A DNA stretch of 64,000 nt from Hybos culiciformis (Eukaryota > Arthropoda > Insecta > Diptera > Hybotidae): positions 55,199,834 through 55,263,833 of the forward strand of contig OZ023273.1 of assembly GCA_964007475.1 (NCBI GenBank), written 5' to 3'. This document shows positions 52,111 to 64,000 of the stretch, one piece after another; the first letter of the stretch is position 1, and every line of letters starts with the position of its first letter. The notes under the pieces are model-generated. The model was given only the letters and a program-made list of their open reading frames with translations. It was not told where the DNA came from and ran no database searches. A program made the position numbers and the translations under genes.

Positions 52111-55100
52111 AACGAATTCAAGATGTCAAGAAAAATTACAGTGTTTAAAAAGAAATTTTCCCTTTAAAAAATCAAATCAAATGAATGGAAAAAAATATTT
52201 TTTGAAAAAATATGAGAACTGCAGGTTGTACGATGAAGAATTCAAATTGCTATAATAAATCATTCTAAAGAATATGTTCGCAGAATATTAAGGAAAAAAT
52301 AAAAAACATTTATTTTTTTTTTTCAAATTTCTAGAAAAATTATTTAGTTATAGTCGATTTGCCCGCAAAATATTACAGTATTTTCTTTTAAAATTTTCAA
52401 AATTAATCAAATTCTAAAAAATTTAACTTAATTTTGTTTTATTTCGTATATTTACATCATTTTCCATTATCTATTCGTACATATGCAATGTGTATATCCA
52501 AAAGTAACAAAAATAATGAATAAATCAATAATATTATATTCACTCATGCGTTAGAATGTTAGTAGAAAACTTTCAATTATTATTTTTGTAAGTATTAAAA
52601 AAAAATATATAAAATACTCCATTTTTTGCCAAAATAAGTATCCGTAATTAAGTTCTTATTTTAAAAACAACAAATTAAACAAGTGAAGCTTAATATTATT
52701 TTGACATTTGGGTTCAGAACTCATTAATATGAATTTGAGTTGCATATTTCTTAATATAATTGAATTGTTGATAATTGCACATGAATATATTTTAGTAATC
52801 GATATCTAATTGTATTACATGTGAATTGCATTGTAAATATATCTCATAGTATGACGTTCAAATATGTTCAAACTTTTTGGGATTTTAATTTTAATAAGAT
52901 CGAAATGGTTAAATGGTTTTACTTTATTGTAAAACAAAGTACTTTAGAAATTATTACACTACTTACCAATCTTATTTCATAGAACATTGAGCAATTCAAA
53001 AAAGCCATAATTCTTAAATTCGTTTATCTTTTAATGTAAGTCATAGATCTTAAAAAAAAATATGTATATAATAAAGTATACATACATACACGCTTAATTT
53101 ATTTAGTAGTTGTTTTTTATGATTTTTGTTTCTTATATATATATTCTTATATATGTACATATTTTGTATTTGTTTTTCTTTTACATAAAAAGCTTTCAAA
53201 TTATATTCTTTTTTCACGCAAAGTTAAAAAAAACAATGATAATCAGTATTCTTTTATTTTAACTATTTATAGAAAAATTTCTTTAATGTTGGAGATATTT
53301 AGAAAGAATCAATTTGTCTACCGCAAGAATAATTTTGCAAATATGAAGTTGAAACTTCGAATCTTTCAGAACTCTTTAACAACTTTCACTCATTTAAGAT
53401 AAAATCAACAAATTATATTAATAAATAATCTCGAATTCATAAAAAATGTATAGTTAGTTAAATCAATATTTGAAAAATAATTTATTGTTAAATCTATATA
53501 TTTGATATCAATTACTACCAACATTTAACAGAAATTAAAAATTAATGCTAAATGAGTTGAAAATTAAATTTTAATGAAAAAAACCAATAAAAAAAATTCA
53601 ATTAAATTAAGTGAAAAAATATGTCAACACATCATCATCATAATATCATAAATTCTGAATGATTTCTTTATGGATTAAAAATAAAGCTTTTAAACTTTCA
53701 ATATTAATTCTACAAAACAAAAAAAAAATTAGGTATTAGAATTAGAATATAATATATAGTTCAAGTGAAGTATCCTGTATTCTTTTAAAAGTGAAAGGAC
53801 AATCTGATGATGAAGCAAAACAACAAAAAATTATATTTCATCTGTGACTGTGGTTATGTTTATTTTTGTTTTTTTTCTCTATCATCAGGTATCAATATAA
53901 GATAATGTTTTGTACATAACTTTCATTTTAGTATAGATTTTATTATATATACATTATAATGATTTTTGTACTAAAATACTAACCACACGTAAGGTTTAGG
54001 ATATACATAACAAGTAAAATCTCACAGAAAAAATAAAAAAATACCTTTCGGCAAAACTATATTATTATTTTGATTTTGTTTATTTTAGAAACTTAAATCG
54101 AAATCATGAAACATGAAACTTTTAATTAAAAAGTTCTATCCATCTCTAAATTCTTTTATATAGTAGGTACGTATTTGTATATTATACATATATTCGGTCT
54201 TGTTTTTTTTTTTTGTTATTATTATATAATATAGCTTAACAATTTTTGAAATTAAAGTCAATACGAAAAGTGGATATTAAAACTTTTAATCAAAATAATG
54301 GTATTAAAATTTGCAACCAACCATGAAAAACTCATGCGCCAAAAATTGATTTGAAAATTTAATATTTTTAAATGTTAGATTGGATCATCTATTATTAAAA
54401 AAAAAAAAAATTTGTTTTGATTTCATTTCCAAATCCTTTAAATATATTTTTTGGGGTGGATATTAAATATTATGCCGTAAAAATTTTGTAGTATTTAAAA
54501 AGAAAATACCTTCATTTTGATTGTTATTTGAAATAAATTGTTGTAGTGTAGGTAATTGAGAAAACAATTCATAATATAACGAACTAATACTCTTCAAATT
54601 AAAAAAAATAATTAGAATAAGATTTCAAATTTCAAACTTCGGTGCCTAATTAAAACAGAATAACTTTTTAAGACTGACATTATATATGTAAACCCAAAAT
54701 TCTTCAGACAACTTATTAAAGACTAATAATATTATACACAAAATCAAAAGTATAGAAATAGTCTATTACACAGAAATTATGTAGTCTATTACATAGAAGT
54801 AGTTGAGACGATAAAGGAGTTTTATAATATCCTTTTTCATGGTTTGGTTTCGAGCGTAATATTTTTACTTCATGAAACGAAGTTATTTATAAGAATTTTA
54901 TTTCAATTATTTAAAATGTATGAAGAAATAAAAAAAATTCCAATATGCGCTATGAATGTTAATAAAGTTTTAAGTACACGTGAATAGTGAATTGAAAATT
55001 AGTGTTAAATTATCATAACACAATTTTACAAACAACTTAGAAAATTCATTTCTTGATGCAAAAGAATTCTTAAGCATCAAATATTTAAACATGAAGCAGT

Positions 55101-55276
55101 GTTAATATTATATATACGTACATATTTACATAAATTACTATTACAACCATATATTTATAACTATAACTATAGCATATTAATTTATTATAAAGTTATACAT
55201 AATATATATATTAAATATATATAATGTATATTTATATATACAATAACATTTATTTATATATGTATATATTTTATCT
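52111..55276. other. AT-rich stretch without recognised genes
   Basis: The stretch contains a short tandem duplication (TAGTCTATTACA units at 54759-54805) and a TA-rich patch at about 55100-55275. No coding region is supported. Confidence 0.5.
54759..54805. repeat. Two-copy tandem repeat, 23-bp unit
   Basis: TAGTCTATTACACAGAA-TTATG is followed at once by TAGTCTATTACATAGAAGTA. This is an imperfect local duplication. Confidence 0.6.
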
Positions 55277-55668
55277 GTGGTGGCATGTTAAGATATCACT
55301 CGAGTTGCGAAGCGCTATCGATTATCGATGCGAGTGGATTTGATGGCAACAAGTTAACATTTTGACATTTAAAAAAAACGAAAGAAAAAGTAAATATTGT
55401 TTGATGTTTGGTATAAAAATAAGTTTGAAAAATTATTTATAAAAAGAAAATATTAAAAAAATAACTAAAATTTTTTTTGTAATAAACAAATATTTTTATT
55501 TATAGATAATTTTTTCTTTAATTACATATTTATCCATTCGAATGCGTATCGCTTAAAAAAAAATAATGATGACATATAGCGAGAAAATATAGAAGCGATT
55601 TTGCCATTACATACTGCCAACGATCAAACATCGAATATCGAACTTTTCGAGATCTTAACATGTCCCAC
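55277..55668. mobile_element. Possible MITE with CATGTTAAGAT inverted ends
   Basis: GTGGTGGCATGTTAAGATAT on the left and the complement of GATCTTAACATGTCCCAC on the right are imperfect inverted ends, about 390 bp apart. Near the left end is the double ATCGAT palindrome CTATCGATTATCGATG. The interior is AT-rich and non-coding. No clear target duplication is seen. Confidence 0.55.
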
Positions 55669-58458
55669 TGAATTTAAAAAAATGTCCATATTACAATGTA
55701 TGTAGGTATACAATTAAAGCACCATTCTGAGATATGTTAATGAAATTTCAGTCCAATCCAAAATACATGATACTTTTTCCTTTAAATTTCATATACAGAG
55801 AGATATAAAAAATCAGCGTATCATCATCAGTTATGTATTTTTGAAATTATTTTCAAGGATTTTTTTTTTTTTCCTATTTCGTATATTATGGCTATGCAAG
55901 AATAGCATAGTGGAGACAGAGTTTTTTATATCTTTTTTTATGTTACAATACAACCAAAAAAAAAAATATATATAAAAATAAAAGAATGGCATTGTTCTCT
56001 CTCTGTATATATATACATTATTACAATGGGTCAAAGGACATAAAAGATAAAAATTTAATGTAGTAGTTATTCAAATATGTGAATTTTCATTTTTAAAGCA
56101 CTATAAAAATATTTTCCATAATCCTGATTGCGTTATATTTTTTTGGCAATTCAGTTTGTTTAAATATTTTTTAAGGGGTTTTAAGTTATTTTTCTTTCTT
56201 TGTGGTTTTTCTGGATTTTATTACTTTGTCAAGTATTTAAGTGAAAAAAAAAAAAATTAGCACTTTTAACTATTGATTAATTTTTTGTAAATGTTAAAAC
56301 CACAAAGTAGATTTTATGCCAACAAAAAAAAAAAAAAAACTTTTTAAATCCAGTTTTTACACAGCTTTTCGCAAATACATACTTATATAAAATTTTGTTA
56401 TAAAATTACAATTTAAATCCATTGGAATTTTTTCAAGTGCAAAACCACAAAAAATTTTGTTAAAAGAAAAAAAAAATTTTCAATTTAAATATTATTCAAT
56501 ACAATTGTAACAATGTTATATATCTCTGTCAATGTATAATCATATAAATAAAACAAAAATATAATTCAACTTGAAACAAATAAAAGGAAAAAACTAACCA
56601 TCGAACTAAAAACTCTTAATAATGATTTTCCCATGTTTTGCCTAAAGGGTTTAATATTCCAACAATCAAAAATAAAAATAAACCCTTTTAGCTAATTGAA
56701 AAAAAGTTATGCTGCGTTGCGTAAAAAAAAATCAAAAATTTATTCTTGAAATTGATGAAATGAAGTTGCGATTAAATGAAAAATAAAATAAAAATAACGA
56801 TCAGGGACAAAATAGAAGATAATTAAATTTCAAAGAAAAATATCATAAAAATATCTCTTAATAAACTTATGCATTCCAAACAAACTGTCATCACTTGTTT
56901 TAGTTTTAAAATTTTAATTACTGACAATTTTTCAAATTACCAGTTTTTGGAAAACATAAATTCATAAGTTCGAGCTGTCACTGATATTTTATATATTCCT
57001 ACATACAACGTTTTTTTGTTATTTTTTATGAAAATTATCATAGGTATATAGAATATTATATATTCATAATTTTAATATTATTAAAATAGCACATAAGTTA
57101 AGAAGTCAGTATTAATTAACATAAAAAATTTGTATTACATAATTTTTTCTAGATATTCTCAACATAAATATATACGACAAAATAATAACAAAAAAGTAAT
57201 ATTTTTGTAGTACCTACCATATAAAGTATAGTTAGAATATTATTTATAAACAAATTCATAGGATCAATCATTGTTTTTCATTCATATTACTTTTATGTAT
57301 ACAATAACATATCTGTACAACACTATGTTATATGTTTAATAATATGAATTATATCATTATATAATTATAGAAACTTAACAAAAAAAAAAATCTTAACTGG
57401 TTCATTCAAAATAAATATTAATTCATTATTATTATTAATTTGTTTATGGCCAAATGATTTCTACTTAACATAATTACAAAATAAATAATTAATTATTATC
57501 TTGTCTTTTGAAAATGATAATAATTGACTTATCTTTTTGATGATTAATTTAAAATTAAACAAAAAGCAAAATATTTATCAATCTTTTATATCCAAAGAAG
57601 ATATTTCCTTCAAAATTAGTTAATGTTATATAAATATAATAATTTTTTTTACGTTTATTTGCATTCAAATATAAAATTGTTAAATATAATTTGAATTTAT
57701 ATCTACAGAAATATTTATGATAATTGAAATAATTAATCAAAGTAAAATTTTGTAGCCACAATTTGGTGGAAATTATCATTTATTTTTCATTAAGAGGAAT
57801 AAAATTTTAACAACATTGAAATAAAATAAAGCATAAAAAAAAAATTATAATCATGTTGTTTTTTGGATAACTAAAAAGTTGAGTATTATACACTTCCATC
57901 CTTTTTAATAAAAATCATAAAAATGTCAAGATTAATTAATGAAGAATTATGTAAATTCTAAATATAATTTTATAAGAACAACTTTTAACAAATAGGTAAA
58001 TTTTGAATTTTGTTAATTATACATTAAGGAAGGTAGAATAAATAGTTTTTTCTAACAATTAACAGTCTAGTGATTTTGGTAAACATAACAATGATTTTAA
58101 CAAAGTGATCTCAATATATTTCAAAGCAACTTCGCTCAAATTGAACTTTGGAAAAAGTAAATGGCATCATAAATCGGCCAATTAACTATACTTAGAACTT
58201 ACTTAATATTTTTTAACGATTCCAAATTCTATCGCGACAGCAGGAGACTGTTTTTCTAAGTTGTACAGACTTAAAACATGCCTACGAAGTTCTATGGGAG
58301 AAGAAAGCTTAACTGTTATAGCTCTTTAAAGCAGTCATCGTGGCATTTCAATTTCTGCCTGATTCTCGAAAACAAAAAAAATAGAAAAACCCAATTATTA
58401 ATTTAAGAAATATATTTGATTTGATTAAATTTAATTTATTTAAAAGTATAATATAAAA
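55669..58458. other. AT-rich stretch without recognised features
   Basis: Only A/T homopolymers and TA-rich simple sequence are seen. No gene or paired repeat is supported. Confidence 0.5.
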
Positions 58459-58726
58459 AAAAATAAGTTAAAAACGAGTTTTCCAAAAAACTGAGGCCCG
58501 GCCGCATGAAAAAGTAGAAAATAACTTTTTCTTCACACACAGAGGTGGACTCAGATTTTTTGATTAGGACGTAAGTGATTTGATTCATGAAGAGAAAAAA
58601 TATTCAAGAGAAATGTCCCAATCAAAAAATCTGAGTCCACCTCTGTGTGTGAAGAAAAAGTTATTTTCTACTTTTTCATGCGGCCTGGCCTCAGTTTTTT
58701 GGAAAACTCGTTTTTAACTTATTTTT
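58459..58726. repeat. Near-perfect long hairpin, 112-bp arms, 44-bp loop
   Basis: Arms at 58459-58570 and 58615-58726 are complementary at all but two positions by my reading (C versus A within CTGAGGCCCGGCCGCATG, and A versus G in GATTAGGAC). The arms include GC-rich GGCCNGGCCGC and CAGAGGTGGACTCAG blocks. The second starts like a hAT-type terminus, but no 8-bp duplication flanks it. Confidence 0.92.
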
Positions 58727-58749
58727 ATTTTCGGCCTTTTTCACGTTAA

Positions 58750-59370
58750 CTAAATTGTTATTATGTGCTGCATGGATGTTTGAAAACAATTTTATGACTA
58801 ATCATATCGATGAAAATTTTTCCGATGATTTTTCCGCTTTTTCGGGTTCTCCATGGAGTTTTCTGCAAAAGCAACTTTATGCAACTCATTTCGCTCTACA
58901 ACTTTGTCTCAGGTTGCAAAATGCTCAAAAGCTTCCTTGGTCGGAAAAACTCCGGAAAAGCGTTTTACATGAATTTCTTCGATTTTTTCTGCAAGTTTTC
59001 ACCATTGTCGGAGAGAAAGTAATGATGCCAGTTGATAGCGAACTTGATCCTGCATAATTTAGAAAACTTTTTTAACGGAAAATTTTCCGGAAAAGTCGGA
59101 AAATTCCGGAAAATTTTTCGGAAAAATCAAAAAACTTTGCAATTTTCCTAAAACGGATTTATCACTACTCAAATTTGTATCAAATTTTCAAATGATTTTT
59201 CCCGATTTTCCGGGTTTTCCATGGAAATTTCCGCTTCAAATTTTGATAGCTTCAATTGTCACGCGACATGAACCTGTGTGCCAAATTTCAGCTTGCTGTG
59301 ATGACGAAAAGTGGGTCTACGAGAGTGTCGAAAATAGTAAAGAAATATATAAACAGACAAATTACTTTAC
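58750..59370. mobile_element. GC-richer transposon-derived block with TTTTCCGGAAAA motifs
   Basis: This block follows the hairpin directly. It contains two diverged copies of ATGATTTTTCC-(C)G then TTTTC(C)GGGTT-TCCATGGA, about 367 bp apart (58825 and 59192), and a cluster of TCCGGAAAA palindromes at 59080-59130. Near its end comes GAACCTGTGTGCCAAATTTC with a GAAAAGTGGGTCTAC tail, wording typical of non-coding insect repeats. Frames at 58755-59057 and 59192-59377 have no domain that I recognise. With the hairpin it may be one element. Confidence 0.55.
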
Positions 59371-59399
59371 AAGTTAATAAGAATTGTGTCCTCAAAAAA

Positions 59400-61119
59400 A
59401 AAAATGTAATACATATTTAAAAATATATTATTAAAAAAAAAATTGTTTCTTGATAAATATTATTAGTTGGGAGTGCCCCACCAAAAATTATTTCTGATCC
59501 GCTCTTGGTTCAAATGGATCAAAAAACTTATCCATTTTAATACAACAGGCTTGTCGGTTCTACTAGTATAGTTCTACACTACAATACTAATTTTATTTTA
59601 CAATTCTGTTTACTCCAATATTGTAGTTGGTGGTTCTTGATCCAATAATTTTTTCCACCTACGGATCCCAATATTTTGAAAATCTTACAAAGTAAATATT
59701 CGATTAATAAAGCTACAAGTTTATTAAGTCGCCTCGAATAAATAAACTTTATTTATATTTACAAACAAGTTAATTATTTCTCAAAAATTATACCTAAACA
59801 GATAAAAAAAAAATTAAAGAATTTTCACAAAAAAAAAAAAAAAATCGTACATGTTTATGTCTTTTTCAAAACTTTACTCTCTCAATAAGGGCTTTTGTTT
59901 ACACAAATTGGCAACGCGTATATACAAAAAAAAAAATTAAAAATCTCTTTTAAAAATATCTTGTTTTCTTGTGGGAAATTCAGAATTTGTTTACAATGAT
60001 TTTCTATATAAAAAGAAAATAATTTCTTCTTTTTTTTTTTTTTGTTTATTTATTCTATACATCACAGCCAAAATATAATTGAAGGCAAAATTTTTTTTGT
60101 TTTTTCTTATGAAATTTAAGGTTCTTCATTTAATTACAAAAATGAAAGCAAAAAAACAAAAACCAAGAAAAAGAAAAACAAAATTATTTACATGCCTAAT
60201 CGTTTAATTTGAAAAACAAAAAATTACATTTTTTTTCTCCACTATACTATTTAAAAAAAAAAAAAAAAAAATTAAGTATTTAAATTTCAGTTTTAATTAA
60301 TTCAGCGCCGCGTTCAGTTTTTTTTTTTTTTTTCATTTTGTGTATATCTTTTTTAAAGGTTTCGGTTTTTCTTAAATACAAACGAACAAAAAAAAAAAAC
60401 AAAAAATAAATAAACATAAAATAAAATAACTTCAGGAAAATTATACAGGATAATATTTTAAAAGGAATAATTAATTGACTTTCTCATTCTTAGAAAGTTG
60501 ATATTTATTTTTCAGTTTGTTTTTTTTTATTTAATTTTTTCTGTAAAGAAAAAAAAATTAAATTTCTTTAAAATAAATTACTTCTCGTGTTCACTAATTG
60601 CACATAAAAAATAATTTCAACTTAAATCTTTCATTTATTTGCAATTTTTCTTAAAGTCACTTAGTAAATTCATTTAACATTCTGGGCAAAAAAAAATTAT
60701 ATATATGTATAATTGTATACATAAAAAGATATATAAAGTTAGAGGAAAGGAGAAAAAAATTTCCATGGCCAGAATTTTATTTTCTTTAAAAATGTTTTTT
60801 TTTATTTTAACTCTTAATGAAAACCTAAATAAATTATTTAACTTCGATATATACCAAAGACACTTTTGCTTGCATTCATTTATAATGAAATGGTAAAATC
60901 TTAAGATGAAAAACCAAGATTTAAATACTCTATTTAATAGGTTGTACATGCATAGTACATAGTAGAGTATAAGGAAAGTCAATATTTCATCAAGTGCAAT
61001 AATTTTAGATTATTTTTCTTGGTAAAAATAATCTTAAAATATATTTAGAGTGATTTCTTTTTTGTAATCTCTTTTTTATGAATTTATTTATTGATAGTGA
61101 TAGTGCAAAATAATATGCT
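59400..61119. other. AT-rich stretch without recognised genes
   Basis: Long A and T tracts occur (for example near 60248 and 60320). Overlapping frames on both strands at 60674-60982 are Lys/Phe/Ile strings without other support. Confidence 0.5.
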
Positions 61120-61280
61120 CCGTTTTCTATCAAAAATCAAAAAAACAAAATTTATGTTTTCATTATATCTAATGTCAAAATTTACGAAATATCGTTCATT
61201 TTGACCTCAACTTATAAGAATGCGATTCTACAATTTCAGGTTTGGGTATTAGAGACTCTCAACCAGCCAAGGATCTAAAT
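61120..61280 (-). repeat. Diverged dispersed repeat, copy 2
   Basis: Read on the minus strand, it starts ATCCTTGGCTGGTTGAGAGT and keeps the same series of blocks as 11848-12030: AGAATCGCAT, then AAAATGAACGATATTTCGTA with TTTTGACATTA. See copy 1. Confidence 0.45.
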
Positions 61281-61385
61281 ATGTAATTTTAAATTTTATA
61301 TTTGTATTTGGTAAATGGTGATCTTAAAAGTGAATTACGTATTTTAATACTATGAGATACTATTCTAAATTTTAATATTATACTA

Positions 61386-61505
61386 AATGTAGCCGCCAAC
61401 GTGTTGATGTGGCTCAGTCATGGTTAATCGACATCTCACAGCCCACAGGTGTGTCTGCATACTACCGAACTAAACTTGTGTTGAAATAATGTATTCTTTG
61501 GCGCC
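61386..61505 (+). other. GC-richer patch with an A-box-like start (possible SINE remnant)
   Basis: GATGTGGCTCAGTCATGGTT resembles a tRNA D-arm/A box, and the surrounding 100 bp are richer in G and C than the neighbourhood. No B box follows at the expected distance, so assignment as a tRNA-derived SINE is tentative. Confidence 0.25.
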
Positions 61506-64000
61506 TTTATAATCATTAAATAAATTTTTACAGGAGAAACGTCTCCGAAAGTCTTATCAAAATATTAAATGCAAAATAATTATGTGGTTGTTTTTACCAT
61601 TTTTGATTTAGAGCCAATAATTAAGATAATATATCCGCTAAGTATCAAAATTTATCCCGAAAGTGAAACGAATTTATCAAAAATTATTCTTGCTAAAAGA
61701 GAGCGTTTTTTTTTTTAATTTATTTTTTATAATAACCTAAATATTTTTATGCATTTAAATTTATCCACAATTATTTTATGAGCCATTTTCAAAATTTTAA
61801 TTTTTAAATTCTGCATAGTAAAATTTGTTTTATGCGCTTTTAAAATAATATATATAGCATTGGGTTTTTCCTGTTTTTTTATTTATTTTATTTTATTTGC
61901 CAAAAAAAAATGTCTACAACACATATCCTATACCACTTAATGTAAATAGAGAAAAAAAAATGTATTAAAATATTTAAATATTGCATAATAAATCAAGCTG
62001 TAAACCATGACTAGGTATATATGTTATTAAAAAAAATAACTAATATTATAAAATAATCCATATAAAAAATATAAAATATAAAATCGTCCTTATAAATGGG
62101 GTCAAATCATGATGGCTCATGAACTAATTGGGTATTGAGAAATTTTGAATTTATAAAATATATCCCTAATGTCAAAACCATTTATTTTTAATTATTTTTA
62201 AATATGAATAATATTTATATAAACCGTAAACTGTTTAGAAAATGGAAAGTAATAAAATATTTCGAATAAGGTTCATAAGCGATTAAAACGATATTAATCA
62301 GCTTGAGATAACTAGTGTTATATTATAAAGGGGGATCATTTATTATTACAAGCTTATATTACACGGAATTTTTGATTTTGATTCTTTATAATCACAATCG
62401 CAAACACTTCAATATGACTTTGGTTTTAAAATTAAAATTCAAGTAAAAAAAACTTCAAAAGAAACTTTAAATTCTAGCAAAAAATAACAAAAAATATATA
62501 CGTAGGTATGTTTATATATTCGTGGTAGGTATATGTATGTTGAAATTTATTTTTATAAACTTTGAAAGAAATTTAAAAAAGCACATTCACTTAAATTTAA
62601 TATAAAATGGATTGCAATTGAAATTTATGTACTAAAAATTTACCTTTGAATATATTTTCAAAAGAATGAAAAGAATTAGATAATTCAATTTTAGAGTAAT
62701 ACTGAATTTTATTAATTTTTCTTTTCATTATGCTTTCTTAATAGCATTTCCAATTTTCTTTCTCATAATTGAATATAAAATAAAATGTTATAGAAAGATA
62801 AGCTTGAGTCATTTCAATTTCATAAAATTAAAATGAGAAAATAAATACGTAAGTGTAATAAAATGAAACGGATCTCTCTATATACCTAAATTAGAAATAG
62901 ACAATTACTTTCTCATGTTTTATAATTATTCAAAACTCTTCTGTCTACAATTCACATTTTGATTTAATTTGGTTTTCATGAATTTTTCTTCTAGAATTCT
63001 TAATTAAATGGAGACTTAAACCAGATTACACGAATAATACGCTCAATGATTTTCTTTACTGAAACATAAAATTTTTGATAACTACTATTAATAAACAAAA
63101 ACTACTAAATCCTATTTGCAAAAAGAATTCTTCAAAATTTATTAAATCTGTAAACCTCATTCTATAATTTGATTAAAACAATTTTAATCTAGCTATATAT
63201 TTCCTTTTTCATGGAATCATAAGTATATAAACTAAAGAAAACTTATTACTACAGTTTTAAATGAAAAAATGTCCTGCTCTTTTCCAAGATTTTTCCCATT
63301 TTTCATAATGCAATTTTCATTTTTTGTGATTATCTTTTTATTTTTCTTTCCAAAAAGTACTTACTTACTTTATTTTATTTAGCTCTCTGCAAATCTGTAT
63401 GTTTTTCTTTATGTAACTCTTAAGTATATAACAACGACAAAGTTAAAATTAATTGAAGATATATAAAAAATCCTACCTCAAGCGGTTATCTCAGCAAAAA
63501 GTAAAAAAAAAAAATTTTTTATAATAATAGAAAAACAAAAAGAAAATTCTTCAATTAGTTTTATTTGCTAGTCTTGAAGAGTTAAATAGATATTAAGATG
63601 GTAATTTATTTACTTGGAAATATTTTATGAAAGAACAAAATGACATTATTATATAATAATAAGAATACATACTCAAAATGTAAATAAAATTAATACCTAG
63701 AAGTGTCATAAATTGCTTTTATTAGTTTTTTGCGTTTACTTAAGTCATTTATAAGTAGCTAGACGTAAATATTTATGTATGTTCAATGGTCTACGTAATG
63801 TCGTAAAATAAATCATAAATAAAAATTCAATTTGGGGTTGTTTTTTATTATTTATTTATATTGACTACTATATCCTAGAAAAGCTAAAAATGAAATATAT
63901 ATAGTTCATTTTGCGGAGAATAAATTTTATTGAATCGAACGCACTTAAGTTTAATTTTAATATTCATCGCAGCATCACATTTCATTTATGCATTTGCTTT
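61506..64000. other. AT-rich stretch without recognised features
   Basis: No gene, inverted-repeat element or tandem array can be supported up to the right edge. Confidence 0.5.

Noticed and set aside
58538..58644. Small hAT element with CAGAGGTGGACT ends inside the hairpin
   Set aside because: The inverted repeat continues outward past these ends and there is no 8-bp direct duplication.
58755..59057. 100-codon plus-strand frame as a gene
   Set aside because: It sits in a repeat block with palindromic motifs, two frames are open at once, and no domain is visible.

Overview
This looks like an extremely AT-rich insect scaffold window, probably from a fly. The evidence is long A/T homopolymers, TA-rich simple repeats, very long introns, short-intron-style splice sites, a poly-asparagine tract in the one clear protein, and insect-type transposon remnants. 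No bacterial operons, rRNA genes, CRISPR arrays or canonical stand-alone tRNA genes were found. Coding density is very low.

The only confidently recognised gene lies on the minus strand and fills the left 26.8 kb. It is the 5' half of a Cad96Ca/Stitcher-type cadherin-domain receptor tyrosine kinase. A 64-bp exon (26745-26808) encodes the start codon and signal peptide. A 23.8-kb intron follows, then a cadherin-repeat exon (2674-2942), a 1.3-kb intron, and an exon (518-1348) carrying the end of the cadherin domain, a Pro- and Asn-rich stalk, one membrane helix and the juxtamembrane region. The phases join exactly (phase 1, then phase 0) into 388 residues. The kinase domain must lie left of position 1.

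The rest (26.8-64 kb) has no gene I can name. It holds many short or dead mobile elements: the 3' end of a Ty1/copia element with a partial LTR beside a 200-N gap (36462-36661) and a 505-bp segment present twice; a PIF/Harbinger-like MITE with a TAA duplication (38560-39089); other TIR elements (36001-36378, 55277-55668); long hairpins (6590-6705, 34343-34400, 58459-58726); a degraded copy of a common insect repeat (41695-41855); and a GC-richer repeat block (58750-59370). A possible plus-strand gene fragment with two phase-compatible exons lies at 47937-48872.

The most unusual observation is a pair of elements (24529-25268 inside the receptor's first intron, and 42478-43615). Both have terminal inverted repeats starting CAC(A/G)GAAA, both are flanked by TA, and both carry a related tRNA-like core with good A and B boxes of an RNA polymerase III promoter. 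They look like members of one family that combines a cut-and-paste-type end structure with a SINE-like promoter.
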